Shown here one piece after another: positions 48,455 to 63,693 of a stretch of DNA of 64,000 nucleotides. A model generated the notes under the pieces. That model was not told the DNA's origin and searched no databases. It was given only the letters and a program-made list of their open reading frames with translations. This DNA comes from Pigoraptor vietnamica (taxonomy: Eukaryota; Opisthokonta; Filasterea), in assembly GCA_943704525.1 (NCBI GenBank), contig CALSCQ010001775.1, positions 34,876 through 98,875 on the forward strand, written 5' to 3'. Numbering within the stretch: position 1 is the stretch's first letter; every line of letters begins with the position of its first letter. The translations under genes and the position numbers were made by a program.

Positions 48455-48765
48455 AGCAATTGTCGGCAATACAAATCTATCGGCGAAAGTGCGTCACTCT
48501 GACCACTCGCTCTCTCACTCACATGGGAGGGCACAATTCATCGATAGAAGTAGCAGCCGGTAAGAGGAGCCGACCGCATCTGCCGCTCGTTACATTCGCC
48601 CTACAGTTGACAAAGCCCCCCGCGTGCCAGTCATACGGGCGCCACACATACGGGGTGAGACATGGCAATCAGCTGGTTCTTGGTCATGACAGTCGGATTG
48701 CGCAGTCAACATCGCGCCCTTGCATGCACGTGGCGACTTCACCGACGCACGGCACACACGCAACC
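48455..48765. promoter_or_regulatory. Intergenic region before DUF1295 gene
   Basis: FIP1 3' UTR plus the likely promoter of the next gene in the same orientation. No gene seen. Confidence 0.45.
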
Positions 48766-49928
48766 ATGGCGGATCCGCAGAGGGCAAAGCTCTTCAATCC
48801 GTACCTTGCGACGGCCCTGTTGCTCGTCGTCGACTTTTCGCTCCTCCTCGCTCTCCACCGTGTGCTGCTGCCGCACTTTGAGTCACTCTCGTACAACGGC
48901 GTCGCGTATCGCGATTGGCACCCGCAGGCCATCACGTGGCTGTGGTCGCTCGCGGTGCCGTGCTTTCTCTTTTGGGTCGTTTCTTTCGTGTTCGCGGGCG
49001 GACATGCCGGCATCTTTGACATTCACTGGGCGTTTTCTCCCGTCCTGTTTACGCTGTTCTACTCGTCCCTCCCCGGCGCTCGCTACGATGCGACGCGCAC
49101 GGCGCTCATTCTCGCCGTGGGCATGCTGTACGGTCTCCGTTTGAACTTCAATTACATGCGCACGATTGGACTCTCGTTCATTACCAAGACGGACTGGCGC
49201 TACGAAATCATCCGCGACGACACGAGAAAGATGGGCCTTCCGTGGCCCATCACCAGCTTCCTCCTCGTTTTTGTCGCGCAGTACCTCATGGTGTGGCTGG
49301 GGACGCTCCCGATTTACGCCGCGCAGTTTGACGACCGCCCCGTTTCGTGGATCGACTTTGCAGCGTTTGCGACGTCCGCGGGAGCCATCCTGTTCGAAGG
49401 TGGGTCGAGATGTGTACGTGGCTGCATTCGTGGAGAGTCCACTGTTGAGAGAAACGAACTGAGAAGAGAGGCTAGCATGTGCTGTGCGCTTTCTTTATTC
49501 TGCTCGCACGATGTCGCGCATCGGCTCGGTGCGACTAACCCTTGTCTACTCCTTGGCCCTCAGGAACTGCGGACAACCAGCTACAGGCGTACATCTCGCG
49601 TCGTTCCACGAACAGCAAGTCAGTGCCCTCCGTGCTCGACTCGGGCCTGTGGTACTATTCGCGCCACCCAAATTACTTTGGCGAGTCGATGTTCTGGATC
49701 GGTCTCTTCCTGTTTGGTGTCAGCGTCGGGGCGCCGTGGACGGTCGTGGGACCCCTCAACTTTCTCGGGCTGTTCTTTGGCTACTCGATCGCCGCCGTCG
49801 AGAAGAAGATGGAGGACGCGGCGCGCGACCGCAAGGACACGGCCAAGCTGCAGCTGCTCGCAAAGTACAAGCGCACGACGTCGTCGTTTATTCCGTGGTT
49901 CAAGTTTGCCGACACGAAGTCGTCCTGA
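48766..49928 (+). CDS. DUF1295 / steroid 5-alpha-reductase-like membrane protein
   Basis: Two exons, 48766-49399 and 49564-49928, 332 residues. The protein is strongly hydrophobic with about six or seven membrane segments (YLATALLLVVDFSLLLAL, WLWSLAVPCFLFWVVSFVF, LPWPITSFLLVFVAQYLMVWL and others). The signature is near the C terminus: ADNQLQAYISRRST then SGLWYYSRHPNYFGESMFWIGLFLFG, the NADPH-site motif of DUF1295 and the steroid-reductase C domain, and a late MEDAARDRKDTAKLQLLAKYK tail. Family members reduce sterol or polyprenol double bonds in the ER or are uncharacterised. The substrate cannot be inferred. The ATG is the first one that opens the amphipathic start before TM1. Confidence 0.92.
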
Positions 49929-50131
49929 GTGTGTGCCTGCGTGCATGCGTGCGTCGGAGCGTGCTTGCGTGCTTGCTAAAGTCTCACCCTTATTCTGTTG
50001 TGCAACTAATGGATCTGGAGATTTTTGTTGCGAGCGAGTTCGTTTTCAACTTCTCGTGATTATTTTTTTTTTTTACACAATAACGCAGCTTAGGCAAACG
50101 CAAACGGACGCGACGCGCAAGACAGGCGGCC
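49929..50131. other. Convergent 3' region with poly(T)
   Basis: Between the DUF1295 stop and the secreted-protein stop. A T-run at about 50064-50075 sits where minus-strand and plus-strand 3' UTRs meet. Confidence 0.45.
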
Positions 50132-50767
50132 TTAATCGGCTGCTATCCTGTGGGAGGCGCTCTCGGGCACAACGGAGAAGGACGCAGAGGGGTTCGTGAA
50201 CTCGATCGCGGCGATGCGCTTGCCGCCGGTCTGCTGGCACTCGAGCGTGAACGTCTTGTCCGTCGAGAAGGCGACCGACGCGCCGGGCTCCACGAACGGA
50301 GCCGCAATGAGCGATGCGCTGCGGTACACCTTGAAGCTGATCGGACCAAGCGCGTCCTTGGGGGTTTCGAAGCGGATCTCGCTGCTGTTGCTGAAGGGCA
50401 TCTCGGTGAACTTGAGGTGGTACGGGCTGCGCGAGGCCACCGCGGCAAGGTTCTTCTCGATCGAAACGACGCCGGACGCCGACGCAAAGCTGAGCGGGAT
50501 CATGCTGTCGGCATACTGCGTGCCGTGGTTCACCGTCGCGGCGACGGTGTAGCGGTCCTCGGTGTTCACTGCGTACTTGTCGCCGGGGCTCAGATGGGCG
50601 AGCATCAGCGCCTGGCCTGCCTGGGACACCGTGCAGAGCACAGACTGGCTGCCCGCGTGCTCCCTGTCGTATCGCAGCGTGATGGAGCGCGCGTCAACGG
50701 CAGCAGCGATGGAGAGGGCTGCGAGGGCGGCGACCGCAAGAGCGGCAACGTTGCGTGTGGAAACCAT
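50132..50767 (-). CDS. Secreted protein of unknown family, 211 residues
   Basis: Single uninterrupted exon, unusual in this intron-rich window. A clear signal peptide (NVAALAVAALAALSIAAAVDA) is followed by a roughly 185-residue domain with alternating hydrophobic strands (SITLRYDRE, SVLCTVSQAG, ALMLAHLSPGDKYAV, ISFKVYRSASLIA, KTFTLECQQ), suggesting a beta-sandwich. Two cysteines (VLCTV and LECQQ) could form a disulfide. No TM helix or anchor. Codon use resembles the neighbours. Lack of introns could mean a small, highly expressed gene. I do not recognise the family. Confidence 0.8.
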   Translation of the reverse strand: MVSTRNVAALAVAALAALSIAAAVDARSITLRYDREHAGSQSVLCTVSQAGQALMLAHLSPGDKYAVNTEDRYTVAATVNHGTQYADSMIPLSFASASGVVSIEKNLAAVASRSPYHLKFTEMPFSNSSEIRFETPKDALGPISFKVYRSASLIAAPFVEPGASVAFSTDKTFTLECQQTGGKRIAAIEFTNPSASFSVVPESASHRIAAD

Positions 50768-51556
50768 TTTAAAGTGGTCGGCTTGCTTGAGATGGCTGAG
50801 TGGTGGCTATTTGGATCTCAACTTGCTCGCGGAGAACAACTGCTTATCAAAGCTGTGATTTTTTTTTCTCTTCGCTGCATTGCAACGTCGGTTTATATGC
50901 GCTCTCCCACTCCTGCGGGATCGTGAGTGTGAGAGTGCATGCGCTGTGCGCGTGTGCGTGTGCGTGGCAGTGGCACAGCTTGGGAGCCGTGAGACAGCTG
51001 AACGGTGAAAACCCACAAATGGCTGGCTATTTTCGGCCCGCACCGCCGCGAACTATTTTTAGACATTCGGTGGGGTGACCGCGTCCTTAATAAAGTATTT
51101 CATTGGTTAATGCGTTGTGTCCGGGTAACAAGAGCGTTGTGTCTAAAAATGCACACATCGCATGGCGGTTTTGTGTGAGTCCGTGGGACAGGAAAACAGG
51201 AAAAACCACACACACGCACTCTCATTCTCCCCTGTGTGGGCACTGGGAATGACCCGACGGATGGACGTCAGGGTGTTACGAAATTGGCGTGCTGGGAAGG
51301 TGCCAACACGTCACTAGCACGCACACACGTCACTCAGGAATGTGGCGGTTTTCTCCTTTCGGGGTATTATATTCGTGCACGCAAGGCAAAGCAAACCGAC
51401 AACACGCAACGCAACGGCAAATGCAGCAATCGAATCAGGAACAACATGCGCGCACGCAAGACATGCAATCGACGACACTTACGCAACGCAACGGTAAATA
51501 CAAGCACAGGTGCGCGACGGTAAATTCAATGACGACCGGGTATAGCTTCAACTGCT
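50768..51556. other. Intergenic region without recognisable gene
   Basis: Promoter side of the secreted-protein gene and 3' flank of the helical-repeat gene. It has short repeats of ACGCAACGCAACGG type near 51395-51495 and weak AT-rich sections. No ORF has coding character. Confidence 0.5.
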
Positions 51557-54801
<3,245 letters not shown>

Positions 54802-55508
54802 TTTCGATGGGAGAAGTTGAAATCGCCGCTAACGGGCGGGAGGAGGCCGGCGCAGTACAGTTAAGCGCGACTATATGGGCCGCATGTTGCAGCGTGAACG
54901 CGCCCGCTTGACGGCGCTGTATCAAACGAATTCCTTGAGAGAAAACGCGGCAGAATACGTGTCGCGCGTCCAGCAGTTCTGTCACCGACGTTTCACGTGG
55001 AAGGTAAGGGGTGTGCGTTGAAAGCAAGTGTAAGGACGTTTCAAACCGTGTCGATTGAGCGACCTGTCCGTTTCCAAGACGTTGTCTGAATGGGAGGGTA
55101 CCCAGAATTAAAACGACGCAGATTTTTCCCAGTGAAAATAGTGTCCACTTCAATTTAATCGTGCCATGCGAAAGGGAACATGTTCTCACACATACCCGGC
55201 GATGTCTCGGTAAAGTGTTGGTGTGTCCGGCAGTGTCCGGTCCACGCGCGCACACAACGGCGGCGATGTGGCTGATTCGGTGTGTGTGCCTGTTTGCGCA
55301 AACGATACCTTCACTTTCGTCCATTGTGAGCCTCTAAGGTGTTCACGTGCGTTGAGGCATGCGCAGTGCATGCACGCGTCGTTTTAATTCTCCGCAATTT
55401 GTCGCCTCGGTTGTCTGTTATGCGCGCGCGTGCAGTGTTGCACTGTGTGTTTTCAAACTCTGCTGCCGAGACACACACGCCCCCATCGGGGCAGGGGGCC
55501 GAGGAATC
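54802..55508. promoter_or_regulatory. Divergent promoter of helical-repeat gene and class C GPCR
   Basis: A 707-bp head-to-head gap without coding exons. Sequence around 55110-55160 is relatively AT-rich. A long minus-strand ORF over it lacks coding composition and looks like chance. Confidence 0.45.
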
Positions 55509-58500
55509 ATGCGCGGCCCGGGGCTGCTCTTTGGCGCCTTGTTGCTGCTTGCACTAGGGGGTGTAGTGCGTGCCGTGCCGTGTCCCTCGTGGATGTTTGC
55601 AGGGGGGGTGTGGACGAGCGACACGACCGCGCACACAATAACGTTCGACTGCGGCGTCCTTTCGTTCAAGGACGGGTGGGTTGCATTTGCGCGCGCATGC
55701 TGTGAGCCCAGTGGTCTGTGGGAGTTCGCAGTTTCCGTTCCCTTGGATTGTTTGTGCATCCACGCACATTGGACATCGGCGTGATGACGCATTTCGCTCA
55801 ACCCTACGCCACAATGCAGCGTGTCCACGACCAATTTCACCGCCGAGTGCGTCGATCTCATCTCGACGTCCGTGGATGCCCCTCTCGATCTCGTGTACCT
55901 GTCCCCAAGCCCGTTTGCGGGAAACGTGTCGGGCGCGGTGGCACGCCGCTATGACGACGACCCGGCCACCCAGCGACTCGCGCTCTCTTTTCTGCCCGCG
56001 GGCTCACCGAGTCGGCCGGCATCGTCTAGCAGCACGGACGGCGGTGCCGTGGCGTTGACGTTCACGAGGACGCGTGCGGATGATTATGCCCTCTCGGTCC
56101 TTCGCGCAGAGGTGTGCGGGACCGTCAATCGGACAGTTGCGCTGGTGGAGGGCGGCTTGTACGCAGCCGCAACGCTGCCCGATCTCGGCCGCAGGTCCAT
56201 GACGTTCATGCGCCGCGATCCGTCGTCTCCCGTGCGCATCTATGGGGGCACCACGAGTCCACTTGTGCGAATCACCGGCAATGTGTCCGTGACTTTCGAC
56301 GGCATCGACTTTGCCGACAGTCGCGGCCGCGCCCTCTACCTGCAGGGCAACGTTCGCGTCGTCGTGCGCTCGTGCCGCTTCTCCAACATCACGTGCAGCA
56401 CAGCGGCGAATCCCTTGACGAGTAACGCGAACTTCGGAGGGGCCGTCCGCGCGGACGACAACTCGACGTTGACTGCCGAGGACTGCGTGTTTGCGGGCAG
56501 CTATGCATACAGCGGCGGCGCGATTGCGTTCCGCTCCGGGGGCACGTTGTCCATCAAGCGCAATACTTTTACAGGTGAATTCAAGTCTTGTGCTTGCTAG
56601 CTGCTCGTCCGCTTCTACCGGGGTATCGCGCGGTCTCACTTCTATCCAACGGCCAAGGGAGTGTGCGAGAATTGGGGACCATTTATTTCTATTCCACCAA
56701 GTTGAGGTCTCTTCGTGCGTTAACATTTCGGCCGTTGCGCAGGGTGCTTTGCGAACGTCGGCGGCGCCGTGAACATTGCGAATCCGGCGGGACCTCCCGC
56801 GACGATAGCGCAGGCAAACTTCACCGATTGCCAGGCGCGAAGGGGCTACTCGACGACCAACTACCGGGGCGGCGCTATTTTCCTAGAGAGCAGCTCACGC
56901 GTGGTGATAACAGACACGCTGTTTCAAGGTACGCTGTGTGTATTGCATGGAAGTGCATGTCGTGGGTCGGTGGTTGTGTGTCAGGGTTGGAGAATGGGGC
57001 CTTTAGTGGGGACTTTAGTGGGGACTTTAATAATGGTCTTTCCGCCTGTGTCAATCGGCTACTGACGTCTCCGATTCGACCTTGGCTCTCAGCGACGACG
57101 CTCTATGCGAGTGGGGCTTACGGCGGTGCGATTGCGGCGCTGTCCAAGAGCGAGCTCAACATGACGGGGTGCACTTTTCTGAAAATACCGACATTGTACG
57201 AGGGCGCACTTTTCAGCCTCAGCGGCAGCGTGCGGATGCTGGCGTGCAGTTTCAAGGGGTGCCTGGGCAATTCCGGGGGTGGGCGGTCTTGTGGGAGACC
57301 TGAAAGCAGGCGCACATGTCACTCGCGCGCACGAAATGCGTCGCATATCCGTGTGAGTTTTGACGCCAGTCCGTTTACTAATCGCCTTTTCGGTCGCCAG
57401 GTGCCCTTTATGTAACGGGTGTCCTTGCGATTGACAACTCCACCTTCGAAGGTGTGTTACGCATTCGAGTTTGTCTCTGTTTGCTGCCGCAGTTGTGGCA
57501 GTCCTTGAACAACCTCCATCAGCTTTCACGGCCACGTTTGTAGAGTGGCTGTTCGCAATGTGCCGTTTAGTGGCTAACATTGAGCATTTCGAACTCCAGC
57601 GAACGACGCCCTCTTCGGCGGCGGAATCTACGCCGACAGTAATAGCGACGTCACCATAACGAACTCGCTTTTCCGAGCGAACACAGCCACGAACGGGCGC
57701 CCAAGCGACTACCCGTCGGGCGGCGCGGCGTTAATCCAGGGAGCATTTGCAGCGCGCAACACGCGTTTCATCGACAACCAGTCTGTGTACGGCGGCGCCC
57801 TCTACTCGTCACCGACGTCGACGGGCATGCGGATTTCGAACTGCACCTTTTCGGGAAACGTTGCCAACGAAGGAGGGGCTATTTACGCCGATAGTGCCGT
57901 CACACTGAGCGACTCGACGTTCTCGAACAACCAAGCGTTTAGCTGGAACTTTCAGGGCGGCTACGTCGGGGGCGGTGCCCTCCACGTGTCGGACCAGGTG
58001 ACCAAAAACGTTACGATCACGGACGTCGTCTTTAGCGGTGAGAGAGGCTGCCCTCGGGCAAAGTGTATCGCTCCAAAACCGCGCAAACTCGCACACTCGG
58101 TCCGAACTCGTAAGGCTGTTTGCTGGTGAGCTTATTCGGGTTTTTTGCGGCCGTCGCAGGCAACTCGGACTACGACTGCGGCGGCGCCCTCGCCCTCAGT
58201 GCCATGAGCATTTCCATTGCCCTGGTTCGCGTAACAATCGTCGACAACCACGCGTACGACGGCTCTGGCATGTGCGTCACCATGACGCCCAATTCCACGC
58301 TCACCATTGTCGACAGCGACTTTCGAAGTGAGTCGCTTGCGCGCCGCTTTTGCTTTCCACAATTGCGCCATTCGTTGAGTATGTGTTGGCTGCGCCATTT
58401 GGACGTTCGACTTAAAAGAACCGCATCCATTCACATCCGCAGGCAACGTGGCCCAACGTTACGGCGCAGCGGCGACCATCGGGATATACGGCGAGGACCG

Positions 58501-61500
58501 TGCGCGCGTGTTCATCACCAACACCACGTTCTTCAACAACACGGCGTTTGAGGCGGGCGCCCTCAGTCTCTTCGCGGACAGGGGACAGTTTCTCTCCACC
58601 ACCATCGTCAATTCGTCGTTCACCCAGTGCTCGGCCGACGCTGACGGCGGCGCGCTGTTCTCGAATATGGTGTCGCTGTCCATTGTGAACACGGTGTTCG
58701 CATCGAACAAGGCGCCGAGCGCAAGCGGGCTCACCGTGACGCTTCCGGACGCCAACACGCTCGATTCCGCAGTGCTGACCAACGGCGATTACGTCATGCT
58801 AAGCGACGTCGGCTTCGTGTCAAACTCTGCCTCGGTGTTTGGCGCCGGCGTCGTTATAGCGCGCGCAGAACGGACCAACCCGCCGCGTGTGGTGCTGTTG
58901 CGGGTGACGGCCACGGACAACTCGGCTCTCAGCGGCGCGGCGCTGTACGTCAACACTGGCGTGACACTCGCGATCGTCGACAGCCAATTTCTTCGAAACG
59001 CGGGTGGCACGGGCGGCTCAATGTGGGTGGTGGTTCTCCATTGTGTGGGCAATGTGCCAGAGGGGCATGTGCTGTTGAGCAGGATATGTTGTGCCGAATG
59101 TTCTGAACGCTTCAGTTTCTCTCGCAGAGTGCTGAGCAGCACGTCGCGCGCAACCATCACCCGCGCGACCTTTCGGGACTCCGTCGCCATGAACCGAGGC
59201 GGCGCGCTGGCGCTCCTCGACGCCGCCAACGCCACCCTCTCGGACTGCGTGTTCAGCGAAAACGCCGCGTCCGAGTCTGGCGGCGCGATCTCGGCAGAGG
59301 GCACGTCGTTCGTCTCCATCACCAACGTGACCGGCGCTTCGAACAGCGCGCACAACACGGGCGGCTTCTTTGCCGCGTACGATCGAGCGCGCGCGCTCAT
59401 ATCGTCCTGTGCCGTCACCGACAACGCGGCGAAGGTGGCGGGCGGCGGTGTGTTTGCCGGATTCGCCACTTCGGTCGGCATTGCAGATACCACGTTTGTC
59501 GACAACTGCGCGATGGGGCAAGGGGGCGGGCTCGCAGCGGAAGGGGTGTCGTCAGTTCTGCTTTCGCGCATCGCCTTTCGGGGCAACAAGGGAAGCGATG
59601 GCGGTGCGATTGACGTTGCAGGGCGAGCGTCGCTGTCGCTGTCGGACGGCGTGTTTTGGGGGGATAAGGCAACGCGCGCAGGAGGTGCGGAATGGCAACT
59701 GGCTACAACAGTCTTGTGGGCTTGTTTGTGTTTTTTACGCGGTGCATTCGTTTGTTGCACCCCGAACATGTCCAAAAGTGCGTCACACCCACACACACAC
59801 GCATTCTTCTCTCGTGAACGCACTCACGCATGACCTCCCTTGTGACCGTCGCAGGAGCGCTGCATGCGGGCGAAATGGCTTCCGTTTCCGTTGCCAACGC
59901 CAGCGTCTATGCCTGCGGTTCAGCTACGACCCAAGTGGGCGGCGGGTTTTCGGTGTCGGAGATTGCCGCCCTTCGACTTGCGGGAGTTTCGATCGAGGGA
60001 ACGAGAGCCGTGCACGGGGGAGGTGCGTCGCGGTCCTGCGCATGCTACAATAGTCCTGCAATTCCATGTTGGTGTGCTCACATTCCATGCGCGCAAATGC
60101 CTCCGCAGCGATTCACGCCGTGGGCGTCGTTTCTGTGGAGGCTGGCTGTGCCGCGTTTTCGCTTCCGCCGTCCAACACAACGCTGGAGCTGTCGTTATCG
60201 AACGTCGCGATAAGCAACTCGTCGGCGATTGCGGGCGGTGAGTCATCCGTCCACGCACTTTTGTTCGGCTGCCTCTTCGACTTCCCATTTAGTTCCGCTG
60301 AAATTCACGATTGAATTACGTGCCAACACACTCGCAGGCGGCGCCTACATTGGGCGAGCCAACGTCACGGCAGCAGGGCTCCTCATTCGCACGTCCACCG
60401 CCGACACCGGCGCCGGTAAGCGCATCGATGTTTCCTGTTCGCATATGCTTCGGCTGCGAGCCTGTTGGATGGACCTTGATCTCGTTTGATCGTGCCCTGA
60501 CGCTTCACCTTGCGGCCGCAGGCGTCTTCATCGCCGACGAGCCCATCGGCGGCACCAACGGCAGCGTCATGTGCGCGCACGACATTATGATCAGCGATAA
60601 CACGGCTAAGTCAAATGGCGGAGGTCAGTTGAGGACTCGCTGCTGTCCGGCGCAGTGTGTGCGTGTTTTACTTTGGGCCACTATTAGGCCACTCTTTGGC
60701 CCTCGTCATGTTCTTGACGTGTGTGTTGCGTCCCGTCGCAGGCATCTTCATCGGCGACAACGTGGCTTCGTTCTTCTTTGCGAACGTGTCCGTCGTGCGC
60801 AACCGCGCGGCCATTGGCGCGGCCATCTTCACAACTGGCGTGTTCGATCCCGCGTCGTTCAACTTGACCGCGGAGGCAAACACGGCCGCTGTGTACGGCG
60901 ACAACCTCGCCACCCTCCCCGCGCGCATCGTTCCCGTCGGAGGGGCGTTGGGCACGCTCACTCTCTTCAGCGGCGAACTGCTGCCGTCGATCGAGTGGGA
61001 GGTCCAGGATCAGACGGGCGCGCCCGCCCCGCGCCCCGATTTTCTTACCGTGGCTGTTAATTCGGCGCTGGCGGGCGCTGCATCGGGGATCATCACCACG
61101 GCGGGTACGCTGAAGCGCGCGATTGGACGCAATGCGCGCGCGACCTTCGGAGACATCCGCGTGTATGCGCCTGCCGGCACGTACCGCGTGGGCCTTTCGC
61201 TGGACGGCGCGTCGACGGTGCCGCCCACGGAGGTGGAGCTTGTGGTGCTTCCGTGCGGCGATGGCCGGGCACTCGTCCCCGTCAGCGACCAAGTGTACGC
61301 GGCCTGCATGCCAGGTGCGATCTAGCGGTTGGCAGTTGGAGTGTGAATGGTTGTCGTGCGCGCAGACACGCAACCGCAGCTTATTACTTATACCTCACGG
61401 CCACTCGCACATGCAGAGTTTCAGCTGAACTACGCCGGGCGCTACGCGTTGGCTGCGCTCTGTGTCTTTGGGGAGCTCCTTGCCCTTGCGTTCGGCGCGT

Positions 61501-61566
61501 TTGTGTTTGCGAATCGCCACCACAAGATCATCATGGCAGCCAGCCCGAGGGTGCGTCCGTCCCTTC

Positions 61567-61660
<94 letters not shown>

Positions 61661-63369
61661 TTTTTGGTTTGTTTGTTTGTTCTTTCTACTTTTCTTTGCG
61701 CATGCATGCAGACAGCGCGGACGTACACGCTCGTCTCACGCGTGCTCCGATTGCCGCGCAGTTTTGCCTTGCGGTGATCGCGGGTTCGATGCTCATGTAT
61801 TCCGTCGTTTTTGCGCTCGTCCCCGTGGCGTCGACATTTCTGTGCACGCTCCACGTGTGGCTGGGGCACACGGCGTTCGCCATCGCATTTGGCGCGCTCT
61901 TCGTCAAGACGTACAGGTGCGCGACAGCCCATTTGCAGAGGAGCACTCACTGCGTGCCTGCAGCCTCAAAGAAGCGCGTGCCTATGTCCCGCGCGCCCTT
62001 CTCCGCTTACTTTTAGGGCTCAACTATCAAACAGGATCAAGGAGATATTCAACAACAAGGCGCTCAAACACCGCATCCGGGGCGGAACCGACCGCTTTCT
62101 CTACACGATGCTCGGCGTCATTGTTGGCCTCTTCTTGGTGAGCGTCCCTGCGCATTCGCTGTGTGTTCTTTGCGTGTGGCGATGCATCGGGAGACTGCGT
62201 TGTGTGTTCTTTGCGTGTGGCGATGCATCAGAACGCTGCGTTGTTTGCGCTGTGGCCCTGGATTGATTGGCGCATGCGTGTTCTTGTTGTCGTCGCAGCT
62301 GTACCTCGCGATTTGGACCGGCGTCGACCGGCCCACGCGCGACCTGCGCATCACCGACAGCGGCGAGGTTGCCTACATGTGCAAGTCGAGATCGGACGCG
62401 TGGCTTGTCGTCGTGTACGGCGTGGAGGTATGTGATGTTTTTGTGCGGCAGGTGCAGCAGGGTGCGCTGAGAGTCAATTTGTGCGCAGGGCGTTTTGCTC
62501 GCGTGGGGCGTCTACCTCGCGTGGAGGACGAAGAACGCTCCCTCGAAGTTCCGCGAGTCCAAGTACATTGCGTTCTCCATATGGTCGGTCTCCTTCTATC
62601 CCATTCGTTGTGTGTGTTGTTATTACATCCGCTCCCTCCTCTCTCTCCTGCAATCCGAAGACAATCTACTGTACGGAGGCATCTGCCACCCACTGGCCCT
62701 AACCATTCTATAATGTCTCTCTACCGCACGCAGGAACATTTGCCTCCTCGTGGCCGTGATTCTTCCGATCAACTACGCCGTCGACACGCGAAACCCCGAC
62801 ACCCAGTTCATCTTCACCTCCGTCGGCATTTTCGTGACGTCGACCATCACGCTCTTGCTCGTCTTTGGCACAAAAGTCCGCTCGTTCCGCCAAGAGGCCG
62901 GTGTGTGGACGGACAGCATTGTCTTGAGCGTTATGCATGCGCCATGCTGTTCGCGCGGTTAATGTGGCCCATTCCGTGCAGCCAACCCGACGGACTCGTC
63001 GACGGGCGAGACGCGCGCCTCGCGGCTTTCGTCGCGAAGTTCGAACTCCGGGCCGGCCATTGACAATGTGGAGCAAATGGAGGCGTACGAGCGGGGCGGG
63101 GCCATGAGCCTTGCGCAGGCGAGTGTGGGATCCCAGCAGACTGTCTAACGTAGTAGTGTCGTAATCCCATGAGTCGACGGCAGACTGTGCCACTGCGATT
63201 TAACAGTGTCGTGATGGGTGCGCAGAGCAAGATGCATCTCCTGGAGAAGGAGAACGAGGACCTCAAGAAGGAGACGAATGACCACCAGGCCGAGAAGCGC
63301 GCCCTCTTGGAACGAGTGCGCGTGCTGGAAAACGTGCTGGCGGAGAGCGGCGTCAAGGTGCCCGAGTGA
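55509..63369 (+). CDS. Class C (GABA-B/mGluR-like) GPCR with Pmp-like beta-helix ectodomain
   Basis: Twenty-two exons keep frame for 1733 residues: 55509-55675, 55820-56574, 56743-56928, 57093-57278, 57401-57451, 57600-58037, 58160-58327, 58443-59022, 59128-59684, 59855-60022, 60109-60237, 60338-60415, 60522-60623, 60742-61314, 61417-61550, 61762-61916, 62035-62137, 62299-62427, 62489-62583, 62734-62900, 62982-63118, 63226-63369. A signal peptide (LLFGALLLLALGGVVRA) precedes a roughly 1300-residue ectodomain. This carries about 19 GGA(I/L/V)-type and at least eight FxxN motifs (FSGN, FSNN, FFNN, FASN, FVSN, FSEN, FVDN, FRGN), the double signature of Chlamydia-type Pmp beta-helix repeats. Seven TM helices follow: YALAALCVFGELLALAFGAF, FCLAVIAGSMLMYSVVFAL, CTLHVWLGHTAFAIAFGALF then VKTYRIKEIFNNK, LYTMLGVIVGLFLLYLAIW, VVVYGVEGVLLAWGVYLAW, AFSIWNICLLVAVILPINYA and FIFTSVGIFVTSTITLLLVF. 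This fits 7TM_3. The last exon, behind a GC-AG intron, encodes a leucine-heptad coiled coil. Ligand unknown. Confidence 0.9.
61571..61659 (+). repeat. Poly(T) tract of about 89 nt in a GPCR intron
   Basis: Almost uninterrupted T-run inside intron 15 (61551-61761) of the GPCR gene, followed by T-rich sequence with G interruptions. The length may be approximate because such runs sequence poorly. Confidence 0.9.
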
Positions 63370-63693
63370 AAATGTAGAGCAAGGGCCGCCCTATTGTGTG
63401 CGAGGCCGGTCCTCGCAACGCATGTCTCGCGTGCCCAGTGGGACACCTGTACATAGTAAAACCACGGCGAATGGTGCCAACAGACTGGAAAAAAAAACAA
63501 AAACTGGCTTTTGAGCGCACTCGCGTTCTAACCCTCACCATATCTCCACCTGACAGATGTCTGCAAACTGTGACGTCACGCACCTTCATTCCTCTGGCTC
63601 AGGCCGTCGGCGAAGTTCATAGCGCCCTGAAAGCGCCGTTTTGCATCGGCACCCTTTATTGTGTCTTCTAGATCGCCGCTGCTTTGTGAAAGT
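63370..63693. promoter_or_regulatory. Intergenic region before partial gene
   Basis: GPCR 3' flank and likely promoter of the last gene, same orientation. No gene seen. Confidence 0.4.

Noticed and set aside
47516-48469. Arg/Ser-rich minus-strand frame resembling an SR splicing protein
   Set aside because: It is the reverse complement of the RE/RD repeat in FIP1, whose model is supported by conserved motifs.
55509-61000. Bacterial autotransporter contamination
   Set aside because: The Pmp-like region is cut by many spliceosomal introns and leads into a eukaryotic 7TM_3 domain.
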